This document shows, piece after piece, positions 52,092 through 60,349 of a DNA stretch of 64,000 bases. The notes beneath the pieces are model-generated. The model searched no databases, was not told where the DNA came from, and saw only the letters and a program-made list of their open reading frames with translations. This DNA comes from Halobacillus shinanisalinarum (lineage in GTDB: Bacteria > Bacillota > Bacilli > Bacillales > Halobacillaceae). The DNA lies in NCBI RefSeq assembly GCF_022919835.1, contig NZ_CP095074.1:3884001-3948000 (forward strand), given 5' to 3'. Each line of letters begins with the position of its first letter. The first letter of the stretch is position 1. Made by a program: the position numbers and the translations under genes.

Positions 52092-53255
52092 GTGACAAAT
52101 GAACAACAGCAAATTCTCTTAGAAAAAGTAATTCAACTCCGTAATCAATTTCATAAGCGGTCAAAAGAAGTTGATCAATCAGGTGTTTTTCCACACGAGA
52201 ATTTTAAAGAACTTAAAGATTCTGGATACCTATCTTGGACGGTGCCAAAAAAGTATGGTGGTCTAGGTCTCAATCTATATGATTTTTTACGCATGCAAGA
52301 GCAGCTTGCTCAAGGAGACGGGGCAACAGCCTTATCAATTGGCTGGCACCTTGGAAGTATATTGGAATTATCTGAAAATGATAGTTGGAATGAAGCTGCT
52401 TTCCGTAATCTTTGTCAAAAGGTTGTGAATGAACAGGCTTTAATTAATCGGACAGCAACTGAAAAAGGAACAGGAAGCCCAACTAGAGGAGGAGTGCCAG
52501 AAACGAAAGCGACATTACAAGGTGATCAATGGGTTATTAATGGAAGAAAATCTTTTGCCTCCATGGCTGAAGCTTTAGACTATTCCCTAGTAACGGCACA
52601 TATTGAAGATACAGATCGTGTTGGTATCTTTCTAGTTGATCATAAACACGATGGTGTAAAAGTAGAACCTACTTGGAACTCCGCCTCAATGAGGGGGACG
52701 AGGAGTGATGATCTCGTTTTGCAAGGAGTAACTGTTCCAAAAGAAAACTTTGTTGAGGAGGAAGGAAAACAAGTGAACCCTCCGTTTCCAAAGGGATGGC
52801 TGCTCCACATTCCAGCTTGTTACTTAGGGATAGCGTCTGCTGCACGCCAATATGCTATTGATTTCGCAAGCAGCTATCAACCGAACAGTTTGCCGGGACC
52901 GATTAAGGAGGTTCCTGAGGTACAGAGGAAGATCGGTGAAATGGAACTAGCCTTATTTCAGTCGCGTGAAATTCTCTATTCTGTTGCGCAAAGGTGGACT
53001 GCATGTCCAGAGAGCAGAGGAAATATCGGGACAGAGTTATCAGCAGTAAAACATATCGTAACAAACCAGGCTGTTCATGTAGTCGATTTAGCCATGAAAA
53101 TTGTGGGCGCACGCAGCTTGTCGAGGGATTGTCCATTGGAACGTTATCATCGAGATGTACGATCAGGATTACACAATCCACCCATGGATGATACGGTAAT
53201 TAAAAAACTTGCCTCAAAAGCATTGGAGGAGTCGCAGCCAACTGTCACTTTATGA
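52092..53255 (+). CDS. Acyl-CoA-dehydrogenase-like flavoprotein (YdbM/SfnB-like)
   Basis: 387 aa with the acyl-CoA dehydrogenase fold: helical N-terminus (WTVPKKYGGLGLN), FAD-contact beta domain (NRTATEKGTGSPTRGG, WVINGRKSFASMA) and C-terminal helices (GARSLSRDCPLERYHRDVRSG). The normal catalytic Glu region is not obvious. It resembles YdbM of B. subtilis and desulfurisation-type monooxygenases of this fold. From memory, ydbM belongs to the cysteine-controlled CymR regulon. Last gene of the SAM-I operon, GTG start with AGAGGTGA 8 nt upstream. Either an organosulfur monooxygenase or a true dehydrogenase is possible. Confidence 0.82.
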   Translation: MTNEQQQILLEKVIQLRNQFHKRSKEVDQSGVFPHENFKELKDSGYLSWTVPKKYGGLGLNLYDFLRMQEQLAQGDGATALSIGWHLGSILELSENDSWNEAAFRNLCQKVVNEQALINRTATEKGTGSPTRGGVPETKATLQGDQWVINGRKSFASMAEALDYSLVTAHIEDTDRVGIFLVDHKHDGVKVEPTWNSASMRGTRSDDLVLQGVTVPKENFVEEEGKQVNPPFPKGWLLHIPACYLGIASAARQYAIDFASSYQPNSLPGPIKEVPEVQRKIGEMELALFQSREILYSVAQRWTACPESRGNIGTELSAVKHIVTNQAVHVVDLAMKIVGARSLSRDCPLERYHRDVRSGLHNPPMDDTVIKKLASKALEESQPTVTL

Positions 53256-53381
53256 AAACTTTCGCATATCTTAACCTGTGTGTTAGTCACGTGTTTCCAA
53301 GTAACGGGAAATTAACCATGTTTGATTTGGAGGAAAAAAGGCTATTATAACAGTAAAAAGCTGTGAAAGGATAACGATAGT

Positions 53382-53669
53382 ATGACTAAACACGTACAGG
53401 TTTATTTTAAGACGGAAAATGATGCTGAAAGCGCTAATGCTTCTTTACAAAAGTTAGCAATTGAAAATGAACAGATCGAACCTGTTCCGGATGATCCACC
53501 GTTATTGTCTCGTTTAATCCCGTTAAATAACTTAAACAATCCTGAGACAGATAACCATTTGACTCACTTGCTACATTTTGATGTGAAGGAAGAGGAACGT
53601 GAAAGCGCCTTAGAAATTATTAAGGAGCATAAGGGGCATATGGATCCGTCTGAACTGGAAAGTGACTAG
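53382..53669 (+). CDS. Small acidic protein of unknown function
   Basis: 95 aa, soluble and acidic. The opening HVQVYFKTENDAESANASLQ and the later LLHFDVKEEERESALEIIKE suggest two ferredoxin-like beta-alpha-beta halves, as in small stress proteins, with a Pro-rich link (PVPDDPPLLSRLIPL). No family is recognised. GAAAGGATAA precedes the ATG. It lies 15 nt before the DinB-like gene, in the same direction. Confidence 0.6.
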   Translation: MTKHVQVYFKTENDAESANASLQKLAIENEQIEPVPDDPPLLSRLIPLNNLNNPETDNHLTHLLHFDVKEEERESALEIIKEHKGHMDPSELESD

Positions 53670-53684
53670 AGTAGGAGTGGCGTT

Positions 53685-54170
53685 ATGAATGGTCAAGGTT
53701 TTTCGAAAAAACAACAGGTTATTGCGCATTTGGAAGATTCGATTGATTGGGTACAATCTTTAAATCAACTGCCAGAGGAAGCATGGAGGCTGCCAATTGA
53801 ACAAGGTAAATGGAGTGTAGCGGAAGTCATTCGTCATCTTGTGCTGTGGGATGAATTTATTATAAACAAACGTTTGCCGTACCTGTTCACTTCACAGGAT
53901 ATGCCGGTGCCTCCTGATGTTGAAGTAATGAATGAGAAAGCAGCTATTCATGCACGCAATGACAGTAAGGAAGAGACGGTTGATTTATTTGAACAAACGA
54001 GGAGCGAGCTCGTGGATCGATTAAATGATATTGAGGATATTCGCTATGAAGAGGCGATATCTTTGCAAGCAAGTAAAGAAAGCTTATATGAGTACCTGGA
54101 AGGGATTATGCAGCATGATGTGCATCACTTTGAGCAAATTAAACAAGTTCTCAATGATAAAGATGCCTGA
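53685..54170 (+). CDS. DinB/YfiT-like metal-dependent four-helix protein
   Basis: 161 aa. Pattern WSVAEVIRHLVLWDEFI, and the C-terminal HDVHHFEQIKQ, give the three His ligands of the DinB/YfiT superfamily. These are putative metal hydrolases or thiol (bacillithiol/mycothiol) transferases. The reaction is unknown. Probably co-transcribed with the preceding small gene. Confidence 0.8.
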   Translation: MNGQGFSKKQQVIAHLEDSIDWVQSLNQLPEEAWRLPIEQGKWSVAEVIRHLVLWDEFIINKRLPYLFTSQDMPVPPDVEVMNEKAAIHARNDSKEETVDLFEQTRSELVDRLNDIEDIRYEEAISLQASKESLYEYLEGIMQHDVHHFEQIKQVLNDKDA

Positions 54171-54190
54171 GGAGCAGGCATCTTTATTTC
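54159..54190. terminator. Terminator overlapping the DinB-like stop
   Basis: AAAGATGCCTG pairs exactly with CAGGCATCTTT around AGGAG, followed by ATTT. The stem contains the last codons of the gene. Confidence 0.85.
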
Positions 54191-54212
54191 TGCGTCTAGC
54201 ACTCCATTTTCT

Positions 54213-55400
54213 TCACATATACATACTAGCTAAAAATATGCCAACGGATTGTTGATAAATTTTATTAAATTGACTGAGTGGGAGGGGATTGACGCCGTTC
54301 CCTAATTCAATCGTATAGCCTGGCCGCTGCCATACTTTAATAAACCAGTCTTTGTAGCCCGTATAGCTGTCAACGAACTGAATGGGTTCATAGCCGCTTA
54401 CCCGAGCGAACTCATAGACAATCTCCTTTGCTATTGGGGGCTCCAAGCCTTCGTACCCCCAATAGATGACTTCCCCTTGCGTGTGAAAGGGCAATATCTT
54501 TTCAAAAGAACGAGCTTCGGCCAATTCCGCCATGGCGATACTTTCTGGTTCAGTTAACGGCTGATAGCCTGGAAAGTCTCGATGCGAAGGCTCAGTTGGT
54601 TTACGAGCCGCCTCAAGCTCCCATTTGGCTGGGTACTGCTTATTTAAGTCGACCCCCATTATATTCGCTTTCCATCCGCTAAAGTCCGTACTTCCATTGT
54701 TTATACGAAGGGCCCGTTCTCCGAATTCTCCCTCTGGAGGGCCATTGAGTACAAGGTTGACGCCATCGGGGTCAACCATAGGGACAATGGAGAGGGTGAC
54801 TTCACTGTAGAAGGGGTTCGTATCCCTTCCAAGAATCGTTTCCCTGTTTGTTAATGAAAGTAAATACGTATTTAAAAATTCCATAATAATCGCGGTCGTT
54901 ATCCATTCGTTGGCATGAAAGGATCCGTTCCAATGGACAACTTTTGGACCGCAGCCAATTTGTAATTCTACTAAATCTTTCCCCATGACGCTTTTGCCGA
55001 TCGTTTCTCTTCTTATAAAAGGATACAATTCATAAAGCTGGTTTAAATGATGAGATAAAACTTGAAAATCGTACGGTTGATTGCCATTAACAACGGGTTT
55101 TGTCACACGTTCAGGGATTTGAATCGTTTCTCCTACTTGAAGTAAGGTTGGCTTTATGGAAGGGTTTAGCAAAAGAAGATTGTCTAAAGAAGTTTGATTC
55201 GCTGCAGCAATTTTGTGAAACGTATCCCCTGATTGGATTTGATAACTGTATGAACGGTACCCGGGGATCTTCACGGTTTGACTTATATTTAAGCTGCTAG
55301 GAATGATGGAAGGATTGGAATCAATAAGTAACGATAATGGAACATTAAATGTATTCGCGTAATACCAGAGTGTGTCTCCTTGTCTCACTTGAATTTCCAT
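54213..55400 (-). CDS. LysM-M14 gamma-D-glutamyl-L-diamino acid endopeptidase
   Basis: 395 aa: two N-terminal LysM peptidoglycan-binding repeats (VRQGDTLWYYANTFNVPL and IQSGDTFHKIAAANQTSL), then an M14 zinc carboxypeptidase domain. Zinc ligands are in FHANEWITT and LPFHTQGE, and the catalytic Glu in YTIELGNG. The arrangement matches ENP1 of Lysinibacillus sphaericus and YqgT of B. subtilis, which cut the D-Glu to diaminopimelate bond. No classical signal peptide is seen. ATG at 55400 has TAGGAGG upstream; the frame extends to 55457 without a better start. Confidence 0.9.
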   Translation of the reverse strand: MEIQVRQGDTLWYYANTFNVPLSLLIDSNPSIIPSSLNISQTVKIPGYRSYSYQIQSGDTFHKIAAANQTSLDNLLLLNPSIKPTLLQVGETIQIPERVTKPVVNGNQPYDFQVLSHHLNQLYELYPFIRRETIGKSVMGKDLVELQIGCGPKVVHWNGSFHANEWITTAIIMEFLNTYLLSLTNRETILGRDTNPFYSEVTLSIVPMVDPDGVNLVLNGPPEGEFGERALRINNGSTDFSGWKANIMGVDLNKQYPAKWELEAARKPTEPSHRDFPGYQPLTEPESIAMAELAEARSFEKILPFHTQGEVIYWGYEGLEPPIAKEIVYEFARVSGYEPIQFVDSYTGYKDWFIKVWQRPGYTIELGNGVNPLPLSQFNKIYQQSVGIFLASMYM

Positions 55401-55529
55401 GAGTGGCCTCCTAACATTCTTATTACGTATATTATATGGAATAAGAAACGAGTACATGAGGTTATTTTTGCAAAAGCGTTCATAGCTTTAAAATTTCAGT
55501 TAGAATAGAAGGATGAAGGAAGGAAAGAA

Positions 55530-56720
55530 GTGAATGATATGAAAACATTTAAAGATATCGAGATAGAAGGCGCATTAGTTGAAAGGCTTAAAAAGCATGG
55601 AGTAACAGCCCCCACTCCCATTCAAGAAAAAACAATTCCAAAGCTTCTTGAAGGGAAGGATGTTATTGCAAAGGCACAGACTGGAACAGGGAAGACACTC
55701 GCCTTTTTACTGCCGATTTTACAAAATATAGATGCCGGGAGATCTGAGGTTCAGGGATTGATCATTACCCCGACGAGGGAGCTTGCCCTGCAAATTACAA
55801 GTGAAGCAGAAAAGCTGCACCCTGATGATGTGAATGTGCTTGCCGTCTATGGCGGACAAGATGTCGCCAAGCAGGCACATAAATTAGATGGACGAGCCCA
55901 CCTGGTTGTGGCAACACCTGGACGTCTTCTCGATCATTTACGTAGGGAGACGTTAAGCTTGGGTGCCGTTGAACATGTTGTGTTGGATGAAGCAGATCAA
56001 ATGCTTGAAGCTGGCTTCCTTCCTGACGTAGCCGCTATTTTACAGCAAACACCTGCAAACCGGCAGACGAGTGCCTTTTCTGCTACCATCTCACAGCAAG
56101 TTAACTCCCTTGCGAAAAAATATTTAACAAATCCAGAACGGGTAACAGTTAAATCGGAGACGGTCACCTTGTCAGAAATTAAGCAGCTCGTCTATGAAAC
56201 AACAGACCGGGCTAAACAGGATGCTTTACTAAAGATCATGGGCGAACATCGTCCCTTCCTCGCCTTGATTTTTTGCCGGACAAAAAGGAGAGCAAAAAAG
56301 CTGAATGAAGCTTTGCTCAGTCGAGGATTCGAAGCTGATGAGCTTCACGGCGACTTGTCTCAAGCGAAACGAGAGAAAGTGATGAAACGGTTCCGTGATG
56401 CGAAGATTCAATATTTGGTTGCTACAGACGTGGCAGCCAGGGGCCTCGATGTTGAAGGAATCACCCATGTGTTCAACTATGATGTGCCACAGGATGCCGA
56501 GAGTTACATCCACCGAATTGGCCGCACTGGTCGAGCCGGCGGCAAAGGGCTCGCGATTACTTTTATTGCGCCTAAAGATAGACAAGCGCTGCAAGTGATC
56601 GAAAAAGGGATCGGTGAGAAGCTCCACAGAAGAACACTAGATACTCTATCTCCACGGAAAGAAACAGAACGGTTTGGTTCGGAAGATCAGCAACGCTCGT
56701 CTAAACGAAGAAAAAGATAA
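55530..56720 (+). CDS. DEAD-box RNA helicase
   Basis: 396 aa. All core motifs are present: Q motif (GVTAPTPIQEKTIP), AQTGTGKT, PTRELALQ, TPGR, VLDEADQ, SAT, and HRIGRTGRAG. The C-terminus is short and basic (SSKRRKR), lacking the long tail of CshA/DeaD, so it is nearer the YfmL-sized helicases. It acts on RNA structure in ribosome assembly or decay, the exact target being unknown. GTG at 55530 or ATG at 55539 may be the start; AAGGA spacing favours GTG slightly. Confidence 0.92.
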   Translation: MNDMKTFKDIEIEGALVERLKKHGVTAPTPIQEKTIPKLLEGKDVIAKAQTGTGKTLAFLLPILQNIDAGRSEVQGLIITPTRELALQITSEAEKLHPDDVNVLAVYGGQDVAKQAHKLDGRAHLVVATPGRLLDHLRRETLSLGAVEHVVLDEADQMLEAGFLPDVAAILQQTPANRQTSAFSATISQQVNSLAKKYLTNPERVTVKSETVTLSEIKQLVYETTDRAKQDALLKIMGEHRPFLALIFCRTKRRAKKLNEALLSRGFEADELHGDLSQAKREKVMKRFRDAKIQYLVATDVAARGLDVEGITHVFNYDVPQDAESYIHRIGRTGRAGGKGLAITFIAPKDRQALQVIEKGIGEKLHRRTLDTLSPRKETERFGSEDQQRSSKRRKR

Positions 56721-56759
56721 AAGAGTGCAGCCGTCTCAGTGACAGGCTGCACTCTTTTT
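56719..56759 (+). terminator. Terminator of the DEAD-box helicase gene
   Basis: AAAAGAGTGCAGCC pairs exactly with GGCTGCACTCTTTT around a 12-nt loop, with a T-run. Confidence 0.95.
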
Positions 56760-56770
56760 ATGGGAAAATT

Positions 56771-56890
56771 GGGTTAGGGAGCAATCCCTTGGAGTTAGGG
56801 ATCAATCTTCAGAGTTAAGGAACAATCCCCTGGAGTTAGAGAACAATCCTCAGGGTTAAGGAACAATCGATTCGGCTTAGAGAACAATTG
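56771..56890. repeat. Degenerate intergenic repeat, 20-21-nt period (CAATC phase)
   Basis: CAAT recurs at 56782, 56803, 56823, 56844, 56864 and 56885: steps of 21, 20, 21, 20 and 21 nt. Units approximate GAGTTAAGGAACAATCCYY. There is no ORF. Together with the downstream promoter region this fills the 56.72-57.02 kb gap. Confidence 0.85.
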
Positions 56891-56968
56891 CCTTTGTGTC
56901 TTTCCTCTATAACTTTTCAAAAATCAATAACATTGAGTCATTGAATGAAATATGATAAATTAAATATG

Positions 56969-56995
56969 TAATTCCGAGTATATGGATAGGAATTA
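56969..56995. promoter_or_regulatory. Inverted repeat upstream of yrrT (candidate CymR operator)
   Basis: TAATTCC and GGAATTA are exact inverted repeats separated by 13 nt, 23 nt before the yrrT start. A weak promoter TTGAGT-17-TAAATT lies at 56933-56961, so the repeat would cover the transcription start. CymR represses this operon in B. subtilis; the assignment here is inference. Confidence 0.45.
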
Positions 56996-57018
56996 TTATT
57001 AATAAGGGGTTGAAGCTA

Positions 57019-57660
57019 ATGGGAGTGGAATTTGTCGACCTTTTCAATCAATGGGCAAGTTCATATGACGATACGGTATCTGGAAAAGATCCTGAATATA
57101 AAGAGGTTTTTGAAGACTACGATGCTATGCTCCAGGAGCTGGCTGATTTAGCGGTCTCACCAGTTTTAGAATTTGGGATGGGAACAGCTAACTTAACGAG
57201 AAAGATAGTGGCACAAAATAAAGTAGTTGTGGGTGTTGAACCTTCTGAAGAAATGCGGCGAATTGCAATTGTGAAATGCCCGGAAGCAGCTGTGTATGAA
57301 GGGGATTTTATCAACTATCCTTCCTTACAACTGCCAATTAAATCAATCGTCAGCTCTTTTGCATTCCATCATTTAAAAGAGGATGAGAAACGATTAGCAA
57401 TACGAGCGTATTATGATAAACTTGAAGAAGGTGGGAAGATTATCTTCATCGATACACTTTTTAAAGATGAAGCCCATAAGTGGTCATTAATAAAGGATGC
57501 TGAGAAGAAAGGTTATTTGAACTTGGCACAAGATTTACAAGAAGAATATTACGCATATCTCAGTGAACTTGAGCAAATGTTTCTTGAAGTAGGTTTTGAG
57601 GTATCTTTTAAACAGAAGAACAAATTCGCTTGGTTAATACAAGCTAAAAAAGGAGAATAA
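57019..57660 (+). CDS. yrrT: SAM-dependent methyltransferase YrrT
   Basis: 213-aa class I methyltransferase. The SAM-binding motif VLEFGMGTANLTRKI (about residues 52-66) and motif II (GVEPSEEMRRIA) are visible. In B. subtilis yrrT opens the operon that recycles SAM by-products into cysteine. Here it is followed 3 nt later by luxS and then mccA-mccB. The methyl acceptor is unknown. ATG at 57019 has AAGGGG at 9 nt; the TTG at 57010 is against the ribosome site. Confidence 0.88.
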   Translation: MGVEFVDLFNQWASSYDDTVSGKDPEYKEVFEDYDAMLQELADLAVSPVLEFGMGTANLTRKIVAQNKVVVGVEPSEEMRRIAIVKCPEAAVYEGDFINYPSLQLPIKSIVSSFAFHHLKEDEKRLAIRAYYDKLEEGGKIIFIDTLFKDEAHKWSLIKDAEKKGYLNLAQDLQEEYYAYLSELEQMFLEVGFEVSFKQKNKFAWLIQAKKGE

Positions 57661-57663
57661 TTT

Positions 57664-58122
57664 ATGCCTAAGATGAACGTAGAAAGTTTTAACCTTGACC
57701 ATACGAAAGTGAAGGCACCATATGTACGTCTAGTTGGTGTGACTGAAGGAGATCATGGTGATAAAATTTATAAATACGACATTCGTGTCAAACAGCCAAA
57801 CAAAGAGCATATGGATATGCCGGCACTGCATTCTTTAGAGCACCTCATGGCAGAAAAAAGCCGTGATCACCACAGTCGGATTATCGATATTGGACCAATG
57901 GGCTGCCAAACAGGATTCTATTTAGCCGTCTTAAATGATGACAGCTATGAACATGTTCTTCAACTGCTGGAAAATACGTTAAAAGATGTGCTAGAAGCAG
58001 ATGAAGTTCCTGCCTGTAATGAGGTACAGTGTGGGTTTGCGGCTAGCCATAGCCTGGAAGGTGCAAAAGGACTAGCGAAAGATTTGCTAGATAAACGCGA
58101 TGAATGGGATCAAGTCTTTTAA
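57664..58122 (+). CDS. luxS: S-ribosylhomocysteine lyase
   Basis: 152 aa; splits S-ribosylhomocysteine into homocysteine and the AI-2 precursor DPD. The metal ligands are His56 and His60 in HSLEH with catalytic Glu59, and Cys123 in [10 protein letters not shown]; the active-site Cys81 is in [11 protein letters not shown]. Its place in the yrrT-mccAB operon, where B. subtilis has mtnN, couples SAM detoxification to cysteine synthesis. AI-2 signalling may be only a by-product. Confidence 0.96.
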   Translation: MPKMNVESFNLDHTKVKAPYVRLVGVTEGDHGDKIYKYDIRVKQPNKEHMDMPALHSLEHLMAEKSRDHHSRIIDIGPMGCQTGFYLAVLNDDSYEHVLQLLENTLKDVLEADEVPACNEVQCGFAASHSLEGAKGLAKDLLDKRDEWDQVF

Positions 58123-58142
58123 TTTCGGAGGGTGAATAACCT

Positions 58143-59060
58143 ATGGCTTACGTTAGAAACGTACAATCATTAATTGGCAATACCCCAATGATTGAGCTGA
58201 CTCACTCATCCATTCCGAATCAGGCTCGCATTTTTGCCAAGCTTGAATTTATGAACCCAGGCGGGAGTGTTAAGGACCGCCTGGGTTTAAAGTTGATTGA
58301 GGATGCACTTGAAAGAGGATTATTGAAACCAGGTGGTACGATTATTGAACCAACGGCCGGCAATACCGGGATTGGTGTAGCCCTTGCCGCAATCGGCAAA
58401 GGGTTTAGCGTTATGTTTGTAACTCCTGAGAAGTTTAGTCAGGAAAAACAAGTCTTAATGAGAGCACTTGGTGCTGAAGTGGTCAATACACCAACAGAAG
58501 CAGGAATGCGTGGCTCAATTAAAAGGGCTGAAGAGCTTTGTGAAGAGGTTCCAAACTCATTTAGCCCGCAGCAGTTTAACAACCGCGCTAATCCAGATAC
58601 GTACTATGAAACACTAGGTCCCGAAATGTATGATGATTTAAATGGCGAGATCGATGTTTTTATTGCTGGCGCAGGTACTGGTGGAACATTTATGGGCACG
58701 GCCCGGTATCTTAAAGAAAAAAACAACTCCATAAAAACCGTGATTGTTGAGCCTGAGGGGTCCGTGTTAAATGGGGGAGAGCCAGGTCCCCATCGAACGG
58801 AAGGAATTGGAATGGAATTCTTACCTTTTTATATGGAGAAAAAATATTTCAATTCTATTCACACCGTTCTGGATCGAGTAGCATTTGAGCGCGTCAAGGA
58901 GCTTGCGCTTAATGAAGGATTGCTCGTAGCAAGTTCATCAGGTGCAGCGTTTGAAGCTGCATTAAGAGAAGCTGAACGAGCGGAGCCAGGAACGAATATT
59001 GTTACTATTTTTCCTGACAGTAGTGAACGATACTTAAGTCAAGGGATTTATGAGGAGTGA
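58143..59060 (+). CDS. mccA: Cystathionine beta-synthase, O-acetylserine type
   Basis: 305-aa fold-type II PLP enzyme that joins homocysteine with O-acetylserine to give cystathionine. PLP lysine is Lys44 in NPGGSVKDRLG, and the phosphate loop is GAGTGGTFMGTARYL. By sequence alone a cysteine synthase is possible, but the operon (luxS before, mccB after) supports MccA (YrhA). It starts 20 nt after luxS with CGGAGGGTG upstream and ends just before mccB. Confidence 0.9.
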   Translation: MAYVRNVQSLIGNTPMIELTHSSIPNQARIFAKLEFMNPGGSVKDRLGLKLIEDALERGLLKPGGTIIEPTAGNTGIGVALAAIGKGFSVMFVTPEKFSQEKQVLMRALGAEVVNTPTEAGMRGSIKRAEELCEEVPNSFSPQQFNNRANPDTYYETLGPEMYDDLNGEIDVFIAGAGTGGTFMGTARYLKEKNNSIKTVIVEPEGSVLNGGEPGPHRTEGIGMEFLPFYMEKKYFNSIHTVLDRVAFERVKELALNEGLLVASSSGAAFEAALREAERAEPGTNIVTIFPDSSERYLSQGIYEE

Positions 59061-59065
59061 AGTCA

Positions 59066-60202
59066 ATGAGGAAAAAAACACAATTGATCCATGGTGGGAT
59101 CACTGGTGATAAAGAAACTGGTGCTGTATCAGTGCCGATTTATCAAGTTAGTACGTATGCTCAAGACGGGGTTGGCCAGCACCGTGGGTATGAATATTCA
59201 AGAACAGGCAACCCAACGAGATTTGCACTTGAAGAATTGATCAAGGAGCTTGAAGGCGGTCACGCAGGATTTGCTTTTGGCTCTGGAATGGCAGCCATCA
59301 CAGCTGTGCTTATGACCTTTAATCACGGGGACCATGTTGTTTTCACAGATGATGTTTACGGTGGTACGTACCGTCTAGTTTCTAATGTGATTAACCGTTT
59401 TGGTTTGGAAGCAACCTTCGTAGATACAAGTGATGTTGCGAATATTGAAGCGGCAATTACTGATCGTACAAAAGCGATTTATGTTGAGACCCCAACCAAT
59501 CCGCTTTTAAAAATCACTGATTTGAAAAAAGTGTCTGATCTAGCGAAAGATAAGGATCTAACGTTTATTGTTGATAACACGTTCAGCACACCATATTGGC
59601 AGAACCCGATTGAGTTTGGCGCCGACATCGTTCTTCACAGTGCAACGAAGTATCTTGGTGGACACAGTGACGTTGTAGCCGGATTAGTTGTCGTCAATTC
59701 ACAACAGCTTGCTGAAGATGTTCATTTTGTATTAAATTCTTCGGGTGGTATTCTTGGCCCGCAAGATTCATGGTTATTGATGCGCGGGATCAAAACACTA
59801 GGTATTCGCATGGAAGAAATTGAAGAAAACACTCGTGCATTTATCGAGTTCCTACAAGGACTTCCTGAGGTAACAAACATTTATTACCCTGGTCTTGAAA
59901 GTCATAAAGGACATCAAGTTCATCAAAGGCAAGCTCGTGGCAGCGGCGGAATGATTTCTTTTGACGTGGGAAGTGGGGAGAAGGCAGACCGAGTGCTTAA
60001 GAATACTCGCTTTTTCACGCTAGCTGAAAGTCTTGGAGCCGTCGAAAGCTTAATTTCGGTTCCTGCAAAAATGACTCATGCTTCGATCCCGGCAGAACGC
60101 CGCAGCGAATTGGGAATCGCTGATGGTTTAGTTCGTGTCTCCATTGGCCTTGAAGATATTGAGGACCTAAAGGAAGACTTTTTACAAGCCTTACGTAAAT
60201 AA
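59066..60202 (+). CDS. mccB: Cystathionine gamma-lyase / homocysteine gamma-lyase
   Basis: 378-aa Cys/Met-metabolism PLP enzyme. It splits cystathionine to cysteine, ammonia and 2-oxobutyrate, completing reverse transsulfuration. PLP lysine is Lys195 in HSATKYLGGHSD. ATG at 59066 has GGAG at 8 nt; the GTG at 59057 overlaps the mccA stop region. Last gene of the operon, with a terminator 5 nt after the stop. Confidence 0.93.
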   Translation: MRKKTQLIHGGITGDKETGAVSVPIYQVSTYAQDGVGQHRGYEYSRTGNPTRFALEELIKELEGGHAGFAFGSGMAAITAVLMTFNHGDHVVFTDDVYGGTYRLVSNVINRFGLEATFVDTSDVANIEAAITDRTKAIYVETPTNPLLKITDLKKVSDLAKDKDLTFIVDNTFSTPYWQNPIEFGADIVLHSATKYLGGHSDVVAGLVVVNSQQLAEDVHFVLNSSGGILGPQDSWLLMRGIKTLGIRMEEIEENTRAFIEFLQGLPEVTNIYYPGLESHKGHQVHQRQARGSGGMISFDVGSGEKADRVLKNTRFFTLAESLGAVESLISVPAKMTHASIPAERRSELGIADGLVRVSIGLEDIEDLKEDFLQALRK

Positions 60203-60206
60203 AGTG

Positions 60207-60237
60207 AGAGCGGCCTATTGTGGGTCGTTCTTTTTTA
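60207..60237 (+). terminator. Terminator of the yrrT-luxS-mccAB operon
   Basis: GAGCGGCC pairs with GGGTCGTTC (G-T pairs included) around TATTGT, followed by T6. Confidence 0.8.
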
Positions 60238-60349
60238 TTAAATAAATTTGAATTACACCTATATATGTCAAAAAAATTCATTTTAGTGCCTGTATAGAGA
60301 AGGTTTAGATAGCCACACTAATCAGTAAGAAGAACTGGAGTGTGAGAAA

